Positions 40,947 through 51,795 are shown, counted from the first letter of the stretch. The stretch is 64,000 nucleotides of DNA from Burkholderiaceae bacterium (GCA_030157545.1 JAOAUN010000048.1:62001-126000), one strand, 5' to 3'. The notes: generated by a model from the letters alone, not told the origin. Numbers and translations are program-made.

Positions 40947-43196
40947 ATGGTTTCCATCGCAGTTAACAAAGATAGCGACGAACAGCTCACAGCCGGCTTG
41001 CGCGCAGAAGACAGCGCACGGCTATTGCAAGCGCTGGAATTCGTGCGCACGCCGTATGCAGGCCGCGTGGTGCCGACCGGGCAGGATGCGCTGGCGTTTT
41101 CGCGTGGCGTGGTCGCCTGCCTGGCATCGCTGAAATCGGATGTGGACACCCGCATTGCTGGTTTGCTGTTCGAATTACCCTTTCTGGACGAAAAAGCGGC
41201 GACGCAAATCGACACGCACTTCGGCAAGGAAATCGCCGACATGGTGGCCGGCATTCGCCAGTTGATGCGCCTGCATGAAACCGCATTTGGTCAGACTGAC
41301 CCAATCAAAAACAAGAGCACCGCGGCTGGCCAGATCGAAACACTGCGCAAAATGACACTGGCGATGGCGACCGACATGCGCGTAGTGCTTGTTAGGCTGA
41401 CCTCACGCCTGACGACCCTGCGTTATTTCGCTGACCTGAAAATCGAAAATGAAACCTCGCTGCGCTATGCGCGCGAGAGCTTCGAGTTGTATGCGCCGCT
41501 GGCGAACCGGCTTGGCATCTGGCAGTTGAAATGGGAACTTGAAGACCTGTCTTTCCGCTTTGTCGACCCCGCCGCTTACAAGAGCATTGCAAAGATGCTG
41601 GAAGAACGCCGGGTCGAACGAGAAAATTTTGTCGGCGCCGCAATTACGCGTCTAAAAGGAGAAATGGCCGCCGGTGGCATACGTGCCGAGGTGTTTGGCC
41701 GGCCCAAGCATATCTACAGCATATGGAGCAAGATGCAGGGCAAGTCGCTGGATTTTTCGCGATTACATGATGTGCGGGCGTTTCGCGTAGTCGTCGACGA
41801 CATCAAGACTTGTTATGCGGTGCTGGGCATCGTGCACAACATCTGGACGCCGATACCGGAAGAGTTCGACGATTACATTGCGCGCCCGAAGTCAAATGGC
41901 TATCAGTCCTTGCACACTGTCGTGGTAGCCGATGATGGACGCACGCTCGAAGTGCAGATACGCACGCAAGACATGCATCACTTCGCCGAATACGGCGTAG
42001 CTGCGCACTGGCGCTACAAGGAAGGCAGCGGCAATACGCCTAACCAGAAATACGACGAGAAAATCGCATGGCTACGCCAACTCCTGGCGTGGAAGAGCGA
42101 GATGGTCGATGTCGTCGTCGGACAGGACGATACAGAAAAGCAGTGGGTGCAGCAGATCAAGGCGGCCACATTAAATGACCGCATTTATGTGATGACGCCG
42201 CAGGCCCGCGTGATCGAATTGCCAGTAGGCGCTACGCCAATTGACTTTGCTTATCACCTGCACAGCGACATTGGGCATCGCTGCCGTGGCGCGAAAATCA
42301 ATGGCGTAATGGTGCCGTTAAATACCGCTTTGAAAAACGGGCAAACGGTTGAAGTCATCGTCGCCAAAGGGGAGGCGGCGGCCACTGGCGCCGCAGGGCC
42401 GTCGCGTGACTGGCTCACCGATGGCTACACCGCAAGTCCTCGCACGCGCTCCAAAATTCGCGCATGGTTCAATGCGGTCGAAGAAGCCGAGACGCTTGCG
42501 CAAGGTCGTGCACTGCTTGAAAAAACCTTGCAGCGCGAAGGCAAGACCTCGGTCAATCTGGAAGAGCTCGCGCACAAGCTCGGCTTTGAGAAGCTTGACG
42601 AGTTATTGCTGTCCGTTGGCAAGGACAGGCTCAGCTTGCGGCTCGTCGAACAGGCGCTGCATGCTGATGATCCGCACCGGCCGGCCCCGCCCAATCCGGA
42701 TGCCGCAGTGTTGCCGCGCAAGAGCCGCGCATCAAGCGTCACACAGGGCGCGAAGTCCGGTGTGCTGGTGCTCGGCACGGAAGGGCTGATGACGCAGATG
42801 GCGCGCTGCTGCAAGCCGGCGCCGCCCGATCCTATTGTTGGTTTTATTACGCGCGGCAAAGGTATCTCCATACACCGCGCCAGCTGCAAGAATTTTGCGC
42901 AAATGCAGTCAAGAGCACCGGAGCGCATCATCCAGACCGCTTGGGGCGATCAGGGCTCCGACACGGTCTATCCGGTTGACGTGTTCGTGCTGGCTTCAGA
43001 CCGGCAAGGACTGCTGCGCGATATTTCGGATATTTTCCTGCGCGAGAAAATCAACGTGATCGGTGTGTCGACCCAGAGCAGCAAGGGACAGGCGCATATG
43101 TCCTTTACCGGCGAAATTTCGTCCACGGCGCAGCTGCAGCGGGCGCTGACGGTGATCCGCGAAGTCAACGGTGTGCTGGAAGCAAATCGGCAATAA
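40947..43196 (+). CDS. relA: (p)ppGpp synthetase RelA
   Basis: Stringent response synthetase. 749 residues with N-terminal pseudo-hydrolase domain (the HD motif is lost: LLFELPFLDEKAAT where HDxxED would be), synthetase domain with EFDDYIARPKSNGYQSLHT (the acidic EFDD form typical of RelA), TGS domain (YVMTPQARVIELPVGATPIDFAYH), zinc-finger region with ARCCKPAPPDPIVG, and C-terminal ACT domain. Monofunctional RelA rather than SpoT. Confidence 0.95.
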   Translation: MVSIAVNKDSDEQLTAGLRAEDSARLLQALEFVRTPYAGRVVPTGQDALAFSRGVVACLASLKSDVDTRIAGLLFELPFLDEKAATQIDTHFGKEIADMVAGIRQLMRLHETAFGQTDPIKNKSTAAGQIETLRKMTLAMATDMRVVLVRLTSRLTTLRYFADLKIENETSLRYARESFELYAPLANRLGIWQLKWELEDLSFRFVDPAAYKSIAKMLEERRVERENFVGAAITRLKGEMAAGGIRAEVFGRPKHIYSIWSKMQGKSLDFSRLHDVRAFRVVVDDIKTCYAVLGIVHNIWTPIPEEFDDYIARPKSNGYQSLHTVVVADDGRTLEVQIRTQDMHHFAEYGVAAHWRYKEGSGNTPNQKYDEKIAWLRQLLAWKSEMVDVVVGQDDTEKQWVQQIKAATLNDRIYVMTPQARVIELPVGATPIDFAYHLHSDIGHRCRGAKINGVMVPLNTALKNGQTVEVIVAKGEAAATGAAGPSRDWLTDGYTASPRTRSKIRAWFNAVEEAETLAQGRALLEKTLQREGKTSVNLEELAHKLGFEKLDELLLSVGKDRLSLRLVEQALHADDPHRPAPPNPDAAVLPRKSRASSVTQGAKSGVLVLGTEGLMTQMARCCKPAPPDPIVGFITRGKGISIHRASCKNFAQMQSRAPERIIQTAWGDQGSDTVYPVDVFVLASDRQGLLRDISDIFLREKINVIGVSTQSSKGQAHMSFTGEISSTAQLQRALTVIREVNGVLEANRQ

Positions 43197-43251
43197 TGAT
43201 CTTCTTTGAATTGGTTTGCTGTTGGTACTAGCGCAATCAAACAAAGCTGGC

Positions 43252-43257
43252 TATAAT
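43252..43257 (+). promoter_or_regulatory. -10 box of tRNA-Val
   Basis: TATAAT 12 bases before the tRNA 5' end; a clear -35 box at standard spacing was not found. Confidence 0.55.
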
Positions 43258-43268
43258 CTCGCTTCTTT

Positions 43269-43345
43269 AGGCGCGTAGCTCAGCTGGTTAGAGCACTACC
43301 TTGACATGGTAGGGGTCGTTGGTTCGAGTCCAATCGTGCCTACCA
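43269..43345 (+). tRNA. tRNA-Val(GAC)
   Basis: 77-base cloverleaf AGGCGCGTAGCTCAG... with anticodon loop TTGACAT (anticodon GAC), T-arm GGTTCGAGTCC and encoded CCA. Acceptor AGGCGCG pairs with CGTGCCT (one G-T). Confidence 0.97.
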
Positions 43346-43356
43346 AAATTTTCTCG

Positions 43357-43390
43357 AATGGATCCATGCCTTAACGGGATCCATTTTATT
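43357..43390 (+). terminator. Terminator after tRNA-Val
   Basis: Nine-base inverted repeat AATGGATCC / GGATCCATT (43357-43365 with 43377-43385), 11-base loop, followed by TTATT. Confidence 0.65.
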
Positions 43391-43420
43391 GAGATGAATT
43401 TTGGGATGAATCAGCAAAAA

Positions 43421-43447
43421 AACGCGGCTAGCCCGCGTTTTTTTTCG
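43421..43447 (+). terminator. Strong terminator before thrS
   Basis: AACGCGG / CCGCGTT stem around CTAGC followed by eight T. It precedes the thrS start by about 25 bases, so it may act as an attenuator-like element for thrS as well as ending upstream transcription. Confidence 0.8.
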
Positions 43448-43470
43448 TCTATGCATTTCAGGAGCACACC

Positions 43471-45378
43471 ATGGTTTCAGTCCGACTTCCCGATGGTTCA
43501 GAGCGTCAGTTCGATGCCCCCGTCACCGTGGCGCAAGTGGCTGCCTCGATTGGCACTGGCCTGGCCAAGGCGGCGCTCGCCGGCAAAGTCGACGGCCAAG
43601 TCGTCGATACCTCCTTCCTGATCGAGAAGAATGCCGACCTGGCCATCATCACCGACAAGGACGCCGAAGGTCTGGACGTGATCCGTCACTCGACCGCGCA
43701 CTTGCTTGCCTATGCCGTTAAGGAGTTGTTTCCCGATGCGCAGGTCACGATCGGCCCCGTGATTGAAAACGGCTTTTACTACGATTTCTCGTACAAGCGG
43801 CCATTTACGCCGGAAGATCTGCTCGCCATCGAAAAGAAAATGGCTGAACTGGCCAAAAAAGATGAGCCGGTGACACGCAAGGTCTTGCCGCGCGATGAAG
43901 CGGTTGCCTATTTCAAATCGATTGGCGAAGCCTACAAGGCCGAGATCATTGAGTCGATTCCGGCTGACCAGGATGTGTCGCTCTATACCGAAGGCAACTT
44001 CACCGATCTGTGCCGCGGCCCGCATGTGCCGTCAACCGGCAAGCTCAAAGTCTTCAAGCTGATGAAGCTGGCTGGCGCCTACTGGCGTGGCGATTCCAAA
44101 AATGAAATGCTGCAGCGTGTCTATGGCACTGCCTGGGCCAAAAAAGAAGAGCAGGAAGCGTATCTGCACATGCTGGAAGAGGCCGACAAACGCGACCACC
44201 GCAAGCTAGGTCGTTTGCTGGACCTGTTCCACTTTCAGGAAGAAGCGCCGGGCCTGATCTTCTGGCATCCGAAGGGCTGGACTGTGTGGCAGCAAGTGGA
44301 GCAATACATGCGCCATGTGTATCAGGATAACGGCTATCAGGAAGTCAAAGCGCCGCAGATTCTGGATCGCTCGCTGTGGGAAAAGTCTGGCCACTGGGAT
44401 AACTACAAAGACAATATGTTTACGACCGATTCGGAAAATCGCGCGTATGCGTTGAAGCCGATGAACTGTCCGGGGCATGTGCAAATTTTCCGCGCGAATA
44501 TGCATTCGTATCGCGAACTGCCATTGCGCTTCGGCGAATTCGGCCAGTGCCATCGCAACGAGCCTTCAGGTTCACTGCACGGCATGATGCGCGTGCGCGG
44601 CTTTACACAAGACGATGGCCATATCTTCTGCACCGAAGATCAGATTCTCGATGAGTGTGTGGCTTTCACCGCCTTGCTGCAAAAAGTCTATCGCGACTTC
44701 GGCTTCACCGAGGTGATCTACAAGGTTGCAACCCGTCCTGAAAAACGGGTCGGGTCCGATGAGTTGTGGGACAAGGCCGAGACTGCGCTGATCGAGTCGT
44801 TGAAGCGTTCCGGCTGTGACTATGAAATCTCGCCGGGCGAGGGCGCATTCTATGGTCCGAAGGTCGAGTACACGCTGAAAGATGCAATTGGCCGCACCTG
44901 GCAATGTGGCACGATTCAGGTCGACTTTTCGATGCCGGTGCGCCTTGATGCCGAATATGTCGCGGAAGATAACAGCCGCAAAGTGCCAGTCATGCTGCAC
45001 CGTGCCATCCTCGGTTCGCTGGAGCGCTTCATCGGCATGCTGATCGAAAACCATGCAGGTGCGTTGCCGCTGTGGCTGGCGCCGGTGCAGGTTAGCATTT
45101 TGAATATCTCGGAAGGTCAGGCTGATTACGCGCAAGCAGTCGCGCAAAACCTGAAAAAACAAGGGTTTAGAGTGCAGACTGATTTGCGTAACGAGAAAAT
45201 AACCTATAAAATACGCGAGCATTCGGTTCAGAAGCTGCCTTATATTGTTGTTATTGGCGATAAAGAACGGGATGCAAACACAGTGGCCGTGCGTGCGCGA
45301 GGCAATGTCGATCTGGGTGTCATGTCCATCGACAGTCTGGCAGAGCGTCTCCATCAGGAGATCGCTGCCAAGGCCTGA
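43471..45378 (+). CDS. thrS: Threonyl-tRNA synthetase
   Basis: 635 residues in normal order: N-terminal TGS domain (1-62), second editing domain with [16 protein letters not shown], class II catalytic core with [25 protein letters not shown] (motif 2) and [18 protein letters not shown] (motif 3), and anticodon-binding domain with [16 protein letters not shown]. First gene of thrS-infC-rpmI-rplT-pheST. Confidence 0.98.
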   Translation: MVSVRLPDGSERQFDAPVTVAQVAASIGTGLAKAALAGKVDGQVVDTSFLIEKNADLAIITDKDAEGLDVIRHSTAHLLAYAVKELFPDAQVTIGPVIENGFYYDFSYKRPFTPEDLLAIEKKMAELAKKDEPVTRKVLPRDEAVAYFKSIGEAYKAEIIESIPADQDVSLYTEGNFTDLCRGPHVPSTGKLKVFKLMKLAGAYWRGDSKNEMLQRVYGTAWAKKEEQEAYLHMLEEADKRDHRKLGRLLDLFHFQEEAPGLIFWHPKGWTVWQQVEQYMRHVYQDNGYQEVKAPQILDRSLWEKSGHWDNYKDNMFTTDSENRAYALKPMNCPGHVQIFRANMHSYRELPLRFGEFGQCHRNEPSGSLHGMMRVRGFTQDDGHIFCTEDQILDECVAFTALLQKVYRDFGFTEVIYKVATRPEKRVGSDELWDKAETALIESLKRSGCDYEISPGEGAFYGPKVEYTLKDAIGRTWQCGTIQVDFSMPVRLDAEYVAEDNSRKVPVMLHRAILGSLERFIGMLIENHAGALPLWLAPVQVSILNISEGQADYAQAVAQNLKKQGFRVQTDLRNEKITYKIREHSVQKLPYIVVIGDKERDANTVAVRARGNVDLGVMSIDSLAERLHQEIAAKA

Positions 45379-45448
45379 CGGATTAGCCGTCGGGTTTGCC
45401 AGTCGCTAAGAGCACGGCTTATTTATTGGATTTTAAGAGGACACTGCA

Positions 45449-45970
45449 ATAGCTACTGATAAGTCGCACCGTATCAACGGTGAAATCACTGCCCCCGAGC
45501 TGCGCCTGTCTGGCGTCGAAAACGAAGCTTTGGGCATCGTAACCCTTGCTGAAGCGTTCCGTCTGGCTGAAGAAGCCAACGTTGACCTCGTCGAGATTGC
45601 TCCTACTGCGCAACCGCCTGTCTGTCGTCTGATGGACTACGGCAAGTTCAAGTATCAGGAGCAAAAGAAGGCGCACGAAGCCAAGCTCAAGCAAAAGGTT
45701 GTGTTGGTGAAGGAAGTCAAATTCCGTCCAGGCACCGATGATGGCGATTACAACATCAAGGTTCGCAACCTGATCAAGTTTCTGGAAGACGGTGACAAGA
45801 CCAAAATCACGCTGCGTTTCCGCGGTCGTGAGATGGCCCATCAGGAATTCGGTATGCGCGTGCTGGACCGGCTTAAAGTGGATCTGGATCCGTATGGCCA
45901 GATCGAGCAGTTTCCAAAGATGGAAGGCCGCCAGATGGTGATGGTATTGGCGCCTAAGAAGAAGAAGTAA
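45449..45970 (+). CDS. infC: Translation initiation factor IF-3, ATA start
   Basis: 173 residues. The N-terminal sequence [13 protein letters not shown] is in frame with a non-canonical ATA codon at 45449, behind AGAGGA; the next upstream in-frame codon options are closed by a TAA at 45434. Rare AUU/AUC/AUA starts in infC allow IF3 to limit its own synthesis. The body shows [19 protein letters not shown] and [14 protein letters not shown] and ends APKKKK. A small dyad between thrS and infC (45377-45391) may structure the leader. Confidence 0.95.
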   Translation: MATDKSHRINGEITAPELRLSGVENEALGIVTLAEAFRLAEEANVDLVEIAPTAQPPVCRLMDYGKFKYQEQKKAHEAKLKQKVVLVKEVKFRPGTDDGDYNIKVRNLIKFLEDGDKTKITLRFRGREMAHQEFGMRVLDRLKVDLDPYGQIEQFPKMEGRQMVMVLAPKKKK

Positions 45971-46140
45971 CAGGAAATAATCTGGTAGAATCCGCGGTTC
46001 CGCTGAAATTGGCGGAACACGCAAGATACGGTGGACTCGATTTCACCGTTTAATAAGTGAGAGCAGGCATCCAAGAGCAGCGAAGTGCTGCCACCTGCAA
46101 TCATCCAATAATGGAGCTGCCTAAAAGGGCAGATGTTGTC

Positions 46141-46338
46141 ATGCCAAAGATGAAAACCAAAAGCAGCGCGAAGAAGCGTTTTCGCGTGCGTCCAGGTGGA
46201 ACCGTCAAACGTGGCCAGGCTTTCAAGCGCCACATCCTGACGAAGAAATCAACCAAGACCAAACGCCAATTGCGTGGTGCAACCGAAGTCCATGATACAA
46301 ACATGGTTTCCGTACGCGCCATGATGCCTTTCGCTTAA
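46141..46338 (+). CDS. rpmI: 50S ribosomal protein L35
   Basis: 65-residue basic protein ([14 protein letters not shown]). The 170-base leader after infC holds two hairpins (GTTCCGC/GCGGAAC and CTGCC/GGCAG), suitable for L20 feedback control as known for this operon in other bacteria; that function is inferred. Confidence 0.97.
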   Translation: MPKMKTKSSAKKRFRVRPGGTVKRGQAFKRHILTKKSTKTKRQLRGATEVHDTNMVSVRAMMPFA

Positions 46339-46365
46339 CCTCACTCTCGACACTAAGGAGCTAAT

Positions 46366-46725
46366 ATGCCAAGAGTTAAACGTGGGGTCACAGCACGGGC
46401 CCGTCATAAAAAAGTACTGAACGCCGCCAAGGGTTATCGTGGTCGTCGCAGTAAAGTATTCCGTATCGCCAAGCAGGCAGTCATGCGCGCAGGTCAGTAT
46501 GCGTATCGTGACCGCCGCAACAAAAAGCGCGTATTCCGCGCACTGTGGATCACCCGTATCAACGCGGCGTCGCGTGAACATGGCCTGACCTACAGCGTGT
46601 TCATGAACGGCTTGAAGCGCGCCGAGATCGGTCTCGATCGCAAAGTGCTGGCCGACATGGCTGTGATGGACAAGCCGGCATTCCTGGCGATCGTCAACGC
46701 AGTCAAGGCAAAGATCGCTGCCTAA
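46366..46725 (+). CDS. rplT: 50S ribosomal protein L20
   Basis: 119 residues, begins [18 protein letters not shown]. Assembly-initiating 23S rRNA binding protein and repressor of its operon in other species. 27 bases after rpmI. Confidence 0.98.
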   Translation: MPRVKRGVTARARHKKVLNAAKGYRGRRSKVFRIAKQAVMRAGQYAYRDRRNKKRVFRALWITRINAASREHGLTYSVFMNGLKRAEIGLDRKVLADMAVMDKPAFLAIVNAVKAKIAA

Positions 46726-46746
46726 ATATTAGTCAGTGATCCGTGT

Positions 46747-46821
46747 GCAGCGTCTGCGGACGCTGCGTGCCGTAGCATCAGGCGGGGCAGAGGTTAAGCA
46801 CCTGTGCCCCGTTTTGTTTTT
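46747..46821 (+). terminator. Tandem hairpins between rplT and pheS
   Basis: GCAGCGTC/GACGCTGC stem (46747-46766) followed by CGGGGCA/TGCCCCG (46783-46811) with TTTTGTTTTT. The second is a full intrinsic terminator 27 bases before pheS. No phenylalanine-rich leader peptide was found, so classical pheST attenuation is not evident. Confidence 0.8.
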
Positions 46822-46848
46822 GAACGCCGAATTTGAGCGGAATACCGA

Positions 46849-47868
46849 ATGAGCTCTCTGGAACAACTCGTCGTCACTGCAGAAGCTGACTTTCTTGCTG
46901 CTGCTGACTCTGCCGCGCTGGAAAACGCGAAGGCAAAATATCTGGGCAAGACCGGCCAGATTACCGAACAAATGAAAGGTCTGGGCAAGCTCGGACCGGA
47001 TGAACGCCGCGCTCAGGGCGCCGTCATCAATCAGGCCAAGGAGCAGATCGAAGCCGCACTGACAGCGCGGCGCGATGCACTGGCCAATGCGCAGATGCAG
47101 GAGCGCCTGAACGCCGAAGCGATCGACGTCACCTTGCCGGGCCGTGGCCGTAGCATTGGCGGCATTCATCCGGTGATGCGTTCATGGCAGCGCGTCGAAG
47201 AGATCTTCGGCTCGATCGGTTTCGATGTGGCCGATGGCCCCGAGATCGAAAACGACTGGACCAATTTCACGTCATTGAACAGCCCCGAGAATCATCCGGC
47301 GCGTTCGATGCAAGATACTTTCTATGTGGACGCACAAGACAGTACAGGCAAGCCGCTGCTGCTGCGCACGCATACCAGCCCGATGCAGGTGCGCTACGCA
47401 CGTATGCAGCAAAAGCCGCCGATTAAAGTTATCGCACCGGGCCGCACCTATCGCGTCGACAGTGATGCGACACACTCGCCGATGTTCCATCAGGTTGAAG
47501 GTCTGTGGATCGATACCGATATCAGTTTTGCGGACCTCAAAGGCGTGTACCTGAATTTCGTCAAAGCGTTTTTCGAGACCGATGATTTGCAGGTGCGTTT
47601 CCGTCCTTCCTATTTTCCCTTCACCGAGCCGTCAGCCGAGATTGATATTGCCTTTGGCAGTGGTCCATTGAAAGGTCGCTGGCTTGAAGTGTCGGGCGCA
47701 GGGCAAGTGCATCCGACCGTGCTGCGGAATATGGGACTTGACCCTGAACAATACATTGGCTTTGCATTTGGTTCGGGGCTGGAACGCCTGACGATGCTGC
47801 GCTATGGGATCAACGACTTACGCCTGTTCTATGAAGGCGACCTGCGTTTCCTGAAACAATTCAACTAA
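46849..47868 (+). CDS. pheS: Phenylalanyl-tRNA synthetase alpha subunit
   Basis: Catalytic subunit, 339 residues. N-terminal coiled coil (residues 1-90), motif 2 region with [11 protein letters not shown] and [20 protein letters not shown], motif 3 with [18 protein letters not shown]. Twelve bases before pheT. Confidence 0.98.
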   Translation: MSSLEQLVVTAEADFLAAADSAALENAKAKYLGKTGQITEQMKGLGKLGPDERRAQGAVINQAKEQIEAALTARRDALANAQMQERLNAEAIDVTLPGRGRSIGGIHPVMRSWQRVEEIFGSIGFDVADGPEIENDWTNFTSLNSPENHPARSMQDTFYVDAQDSTGKPLLLRTHTSPMQVRYARMQQKPPIKVIAPGRTYRVDSDATHSPMFHQVEGLWIDTDISFADLKGVYLNFVKAFFETDDLQVRFRPSYFPFTEPSAEIDIAFGSGPLKGRWLEVSGAGQVHPTVLRNMGLDPEQYIGFAFGSGLERLTMLRYGINDLRLFYEGDLRFLKQFN

Positions 47869-47880
47869 TACGGTTTAGCG

Positions 47881-50310
47881 ATGCAATTTTCTGAAAACTG
47901 GCTGCGCACGATGGTCAATCCGAAACTGACTTCGGATGAGTTGTCGCATATGTTGACGATGGCAGGCCTCGAAGTGGAAGAGGTCGAGCCGGTCGCCCCT
48001 CAGTTCTCCAATGTTGTGGTGGCTAAGGTATTGGAAATCGAACGGCATCCGAATGCGGATCGCCTCAACGTCTGCAAGGTAGATGCTGGTACCGGCACGC
48101 TGCTGCAGATTGTCTGCGGCGCGCCGAATGTACGCGCTGGAATGACCGTGGTCTGTGCAATGGCTGGCGCCAAGCTGCCGCCTGGCGATGATGGCAAAGC
48201 ATTCGAGATCAAGGTCGGACAATTGCGCGGTGTTGAGTCGCAAGGCATGTTGTGCTCGGCACGCGAACTCAAACTGTCGGATGAAAATAGCGGCTTGATG
48301 GATTTGCCGCAAGACGCACCAGTTGGTCAGAATTTCCGTGACTACTATCAGCTCAATGATCTGAAATTCACCATCAAGCTCACGCCGAACAAGGCTGACT
48401 GTTTGTCCGTTCTTGGCGTTGCGCGTGAAGTATCGGCGCTGACCAGCACGCCTTTGTTGGCGCCAGTCTGTTCGCCTGTCGCGGTCAGCCTGAATGAAAC
48501 CTTGCCCGTCAAAGTCAGTGCGCCTGATTTGTGCGGCCGTTTTTCCGGTCGCGTAATCCGCGGCCTGAATGCGAAAGCCTCCACGCCGGACTGGATGAAG
48601 CAGAGGCTGGAGCGCAGCGGCCAGCGTCCGATTTCGGCATTGGTCGATATCTCGAATTATGTGATGCTGGAACTCGGTCGTCCGACGCACGTGTTCGACC
48701 TCGACAAGATTCATGGCGGGCTCGACGTTCGCTGGGGTAAAAAGGGCGAGAGCATCAAACTGTTGAACGGTAATACCGTTGAGCTTGATGACTGGATAGG
48801 CGTGATCGCCGATGAGCAAGAAGTTGAATCATTGGCTGGCATCATGGGCGGCGACGCGACCGCCGTTTCACTGGAGACGACCAATATCTATCTGGAAGCG
48901 GCGTTCTGGTGGCCGCAAGCGATACAGGGCAGGGCGCGCCGCTTCAATTTTTCTACCGATGCTGCGCACCGTTTCGAGCGTGGCGTCGACTTCGCAACGA
49001 CAGTCGAGCATATCGAGCGCATCACGGCCCTGATTGTGGAAATCTGCGGCGTGGCCGGCGAGACCAGAGTCGGACCTGTGGATGATCAGGTCATCAATCT
49101 GCCAGCAAGAATGCCAGTGCGCCTGCGTGTGGCGCGTGCTGCCAAGGTGATCGGTGTGGCATTGACCGAGCAAATGGTGGCCGATATCTTCACGCGTCTT
49201 GGTTTGCAATTTACGCACGGTGACGGTGTCTTTGAAGTGACTGCGCCGAGCTATCGTTTCGATATCGAAATCGAAGAAGATCTGATCGAAGAAATCGCGC
49301 GCGTATATGGATTCGAGAATATTCCGGCGCTGCCGCCGGTTGCTGCGAATGCGATTCGCATCGCGCCGGAAAATAGCCGCTCGTTGTTTGCAATTCGCCA
49401 TCAACTCGCTGACCTCGATTACCAGGAAGTGGTCAACTTCAGTTTTGTCGATACCGCGACCGAACGTGATTTCGCCAATAATGCCGATCCAATCCGTTTG
49501 CTCAATCCTATCGCCAGCCAGATGAGCGTGATGCGATCACAGTTGATCGGAGGCTTGGTCGCCAACGTACGTTATAACCTGAATCGCAAGCAGACCAGGG
49601 TGCGCGTGTTTGAAATCGGCGGCGTGTTTCTGAAAAATGCAGCCACGACCGATGGCCCGATGACGGTGGCCGGTTTCGATCAGCCCAAACGTGTTACGGC
49701 GATGGCCTATGGTCCGGTAGCGGAAGAGCAGTGGGGCCAGCCTGCCCGCAACGTGGACTTTTTCGATGTTAAAGCCGATCTGGAAGCCTTGTTTGCGCCG
49801 CGTGTTGTGCGCTTCGAGCCGGCAGCGCATGCTGCCTTGCATCCCGGCCGTTCTGCGCAAGTGTTCATGCATGACAAGGCTATAGGTTTCGTTGGCGAAC
49901 TGCATCCGCGCTGGCAGCAGCAGTATGAATTGCCGCAAGCACCGGTATTGTTTGAAATTGATGCGGTGGCACTGCAAGAGCGCGATGTGCCGGTTTATCA
50001 CGAAATTTCAAAATTCCCCGCCGTCATTCGTGACCTTGCTTTAGTCGTCAAGCAGACACTGAATGTGCAAAGCATCGTGGATATTTTTGCTGTCGAAAGC
50101 AAGTCAAACCCGTTGTGTCGATTCATGCAACACATTGTTTTGTTTGATGAATATCGCGGCAAAGGGCTGGAAAATGACGAAAAAAGTCTTGCTTTCCGTA
50201 TTACCTTGCAAGATACTCAAAGCACTCTGCAAGATGAATCTGTGGAGTCGGCAATGACAGCATTCATCGAAGCCGTTCAAAAAAAGCATGATGCAAAACT
50301 GCGCAAATAA
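47881..50310 (+). CDS. pheT: Phenylalanyl-tRNA synthetase beta subunit
   Basis: 809 residues. N-terminal tRNA-binding OB domain ([20 protein letters not shown]), B3/B4 editing domain, B5 domain, the core-like domain, and a C-terminal anticodon-binding FDX-ACB domain. Editing removes Tyr-tRNA-Phe. Intact. Confidence 0.98.
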   Translation: MQFSENWLRTMVNPKLTSDELSHMLTMAGLEVEEVEPVAPQFSNVVVAKVLEIERHPNADRLNVCKVDAGTGTLLQIVCGAPNVRAGMTVVCAMAGAKLPPGDDGKAFEIKVGQLRGVESQGMLCSARELKLSDENSGLMDLPQDAPVGQNFRDYYQLNDLKFTIKLTPNKADCLSVLGVAREVSALTSTPLLAPVCSPVAVSLNETLPVKVSAPDLCGRFSGRVIRGLNAKASTPDWMKQRLERSGQRPISALVDISNYVMLELGRPTHVFDLDKIHGGLDVRWGKKGESIKLLNGNTVELDDWIGVIADEQEVESLAGIMGGDATAVSLETTNIYLEAAFWWPQAIQGRARRFNFSTDAAHRFERGVDFATTVEHIERITALIVEICGVAGETRVGPVDDQVINLPARMPVRLRVARAAKVIGVALTEQMVADIFTRLGLQFTHGDGVFEVTAPSYRFDIEIEEDLIEEIARVYGFENIPALPPVAANAIRIAPENSRSLFAIRHQLADLDYQEVVNFSFVDTATERDFANNADPIRLLNPIASQMSVMRSQLIGGLVANVRYNLNRKQTRVRVFEIGGVFLKNAATTDGPMTVAGFDQPKRVTAMAYGPVAEEQWGQPARNVDFFDVKADLEALFAPRVVRFEPAAHAALHPGRSAQVFMHDKAIGFVGELHPRWQQQYELPQAPVLFEIDAVALQERDVPVYHEISKFPAVIRDLALVVKQTLNVQSIVDIFAVESKSNPLCRFMQHIVLFDEYRGKGLENDEKSLAFRITLQDTQSTLQDESVESAMTAFIEAVQKKHDAKLRK

Positions 50311-50342
50311 TGCAGGCAATAATGCAGGCACCAATCGACACC

Positions 50343-50771
50343 ATGAACCTCAGTAACCCTGCCGAACAACAATCTATTCTTGCTGCTGATCTGGGCCGCG
50401 CAGTGCTTGCAGCAGAAGTACGCTCGCGTGCAGAAAAAGAGATGCCGACCTTGACCAAGGCCGAGCTGGCGGAGTTGCTGTTTGAGCAGGTCGGCCTGAA
50501 CAAGCGTGAAGCCAAGGATATGGTCGAAACTTTTTTCGATGAAATCCGCGACGCGCTCGAACGCGGCGAGGCAGTCAAGCTTTCCGGTTTCGGTAACTTC
50601 CAGTTACGCGACAAGCCGCAACGCCCGGGGCGCAATCCCAAGACTGGTGAAGAAATTCCTATCAGCGCCAGACGCGTTGTAACCTTTCACGCAAGCCAAA
50701 AACTCAAGGGCCTGGTAGATGTCACGCCGGCAGCTGGTTTGGCTCGCAGTAGTGCAGCCTTCGGTTCCTGA
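50343..50771 (+). CDS. ihfA: Integration host factor alpha, N-terminally extended
   Basis: IHF alpha bends DNA at specific sites with IhfB. The core [19 protein letters not shown] to [13 protein letters not shown] is canonical (about 95 residues). It is preceded by an extra 33 residues from the chosen start [10 protein letters not shown] and followed by about 16 Ala/Ser-rich residues. The extension may be real (Burkholderiales IhfA often have one) or the start may be the ATG at 50442; the open frame itself overlaps the pheT stop. Immediately followed by the MerR-type gene, as in most proteobacteria. Confidence 0.93.
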   Translation: MNLSNPAEQQSILAADLGRAVLAAEVRSRAEKEMPTLTKAELAELLFEQVGLNKREAKDMVETFFDEIRDALERGEAVKLSGFGNFQLRDKPQRPGRNPKTGEEIPISARRVVTFHASQKLKGLVDVTPAAGLARSSAAFGS

Positions 50772-50782
50772 GTTTCAACTCC

Positions 50783-51163
50783 ATGAACGAGCGCGCAGCA
50801 AAGCCTCAGCTGGCTCCTTTACCGCCTATACCTGCCAAACGCTATTTCACGATAGGCGAGGTCAGCGAGTTATGCGGCGTCAAGCCGCATGTTCTGCGTT
50901 ACTGGGAACAGGAATTTACCCAGTTAAAACCCGTTAAGCGGCGCGGTAACCGCCGCTATTATCAGCACCATGAAGTTTTACTGATTCGTCGCATACGCGA
51001 ACTGCTCTACGAGCAAGGGTTTACCATCAGTGGCGCTCGCAATAAGCTTGATATGCGCATCGTCGAAGTGGAAACTCATCAACCAGTGACTGGTGCTACC
51101 GGCTTTGATGTGCTCGCTATGCGCATGGAGCTGGAAGCTATCCTTACCTTGCTCAAAGTCTGA
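50783..51163 (+). CDS. MerR-family transcriptional regulator
   Basis: 126 residues. The N-terminal winged helix-turn-helix shows YFTIGEVSELCGVKPHVLRYWEQEF, the conserved form found downstream of ihfA. There is no metal-binding cysteine pattern in the short C-terminal part, so the effector is unknown. Confidence 0.92.
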   Translation: MNERAAKPQLAPLPPIPAKRYFTIGEVSELCGVKPHVLRYWEQEFTQLKPVKRRGNRRYYQHHEVLLIRRIRELLYEQGFTISGARNKLDMRIVEVETHQPVTGATGFDVLAMRMELEAILTLLKV

Positions 51164-51208
51164 GCCTGCTTCCGAGCAGTCTTCATACGCAAAACTATAA
51201 AGAAAAAG

Positions 51209-51227
51209 AGCCCGTATCAGCGGGCTT
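51209..51227 (+). terminator. Weak hairpin after merR-type gene
   Basis: AGCCCG / CGGGCT stem with a TATCAG loop, followed by TGG. It lacks a T tract; probable 3' structure of the pheST-ihfA-merR transcript. Confidence 0.45.
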
Positions 51228-51402
51228 GGCATGAGTTTGTTACACGATCCATATTCCAACCTCTGAAAGTAAAGCTTATTGGGAAGTCCTGCAAATTGTG
51301 CTGAGGTTTGAATCACTTCCTTTAAGGAACGGGGATATTCGCGAATTTATCGAAAGAGCTGGCGATCCTTGTCGCGTGATCGAAAACTCAAAAACAGGCA
51401 GG

Positions 51403-51430
51403 CAAAAAAAAGCCCGCTCAGAAGCGGGCT
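51403..51430 (-). terminator. Terminator-like hairpin, minus strand
   Basis: AGCCCGCT / AGCGGGCT perfect eight-base stem with eight T on the minus strand. No minus-strand gene ends here, so the source transcript is unclear; it may act on an unannotated small RNA. Confidence 0.55.
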
Positions 51431-51662
51431 GAATCTATATCTGAAGAAGGGACATAGAGGAGACAAATGAATTATCTACCTTCCCGTCTTATAAATCAAA
51501 TTTCAATATTCAATATGAGAAATAGAATATTTGAATAATTGATTCTTCTTTCTTGTGAGTTGCACCGGCAAAAGTGCCATGCAATGCTGCTTTGCAGCAT
51601 TAAAACAGTATGCCAATTGGTAACTTGTGTTAATTTTTAACTGTTTTTCGCACAATTCGCCG

Positions 51663-51668
51663 TATAAT
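51663..51668 (+). promoter_or_regulatory. Candidate -10 box upstream of bactofilin 1
   Basis: TATAAT about 128 bases before the start of the first bactofilin; the -35 region is weak. Confidence 0.4.
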
Positions 51669-51795
51669 TTCTCCTAAGATACAAATTGGCATGTTTGTGG
51701 AATAAGTTTGCTTTGATAAGTCTATCGAGTGAGTCAGTTCTCAATGACAATTTTGTAATGTGTATTTTATTTGACTGAAACCCCAGGAGGCACTG

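Larger units (their letters stand above)
51164..51795. other. 632-base region without an assigned gene
   Basis: Holds two hairpins (51209-51227 and 51411-51430), an AT-rich tract (51480-51545) with near-palindromes around AATATT, a dyad AATGCTGC/GCAGCATT (51584-51602), a 23-codon open frame at 51467-51538 behind GAGGAG, and a TATAAT at 51663. No recognisable protein. A 65-codon open stretch ends at 51432 but has no start codon. Confidence 0.7.

Noticed and set aside
46726..46848. pheST attenuator with a Phe-rich leader peptide
   Set aside because: A terminator is present but no short reading frame with several Phe codons precedes it.
47875..48819. 314-residue open frame antisense to pheT
   Set aside because: Shadow frame; no family pattern in the product.
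51235..51432. 65-codon open stretch on the plus strand that looked protein-like (ending in RSEAG before a hairpin)
   Set aside because: No start codon and no homologue recognised; it runs through a hairpin. Could be a remnant but is not supported.
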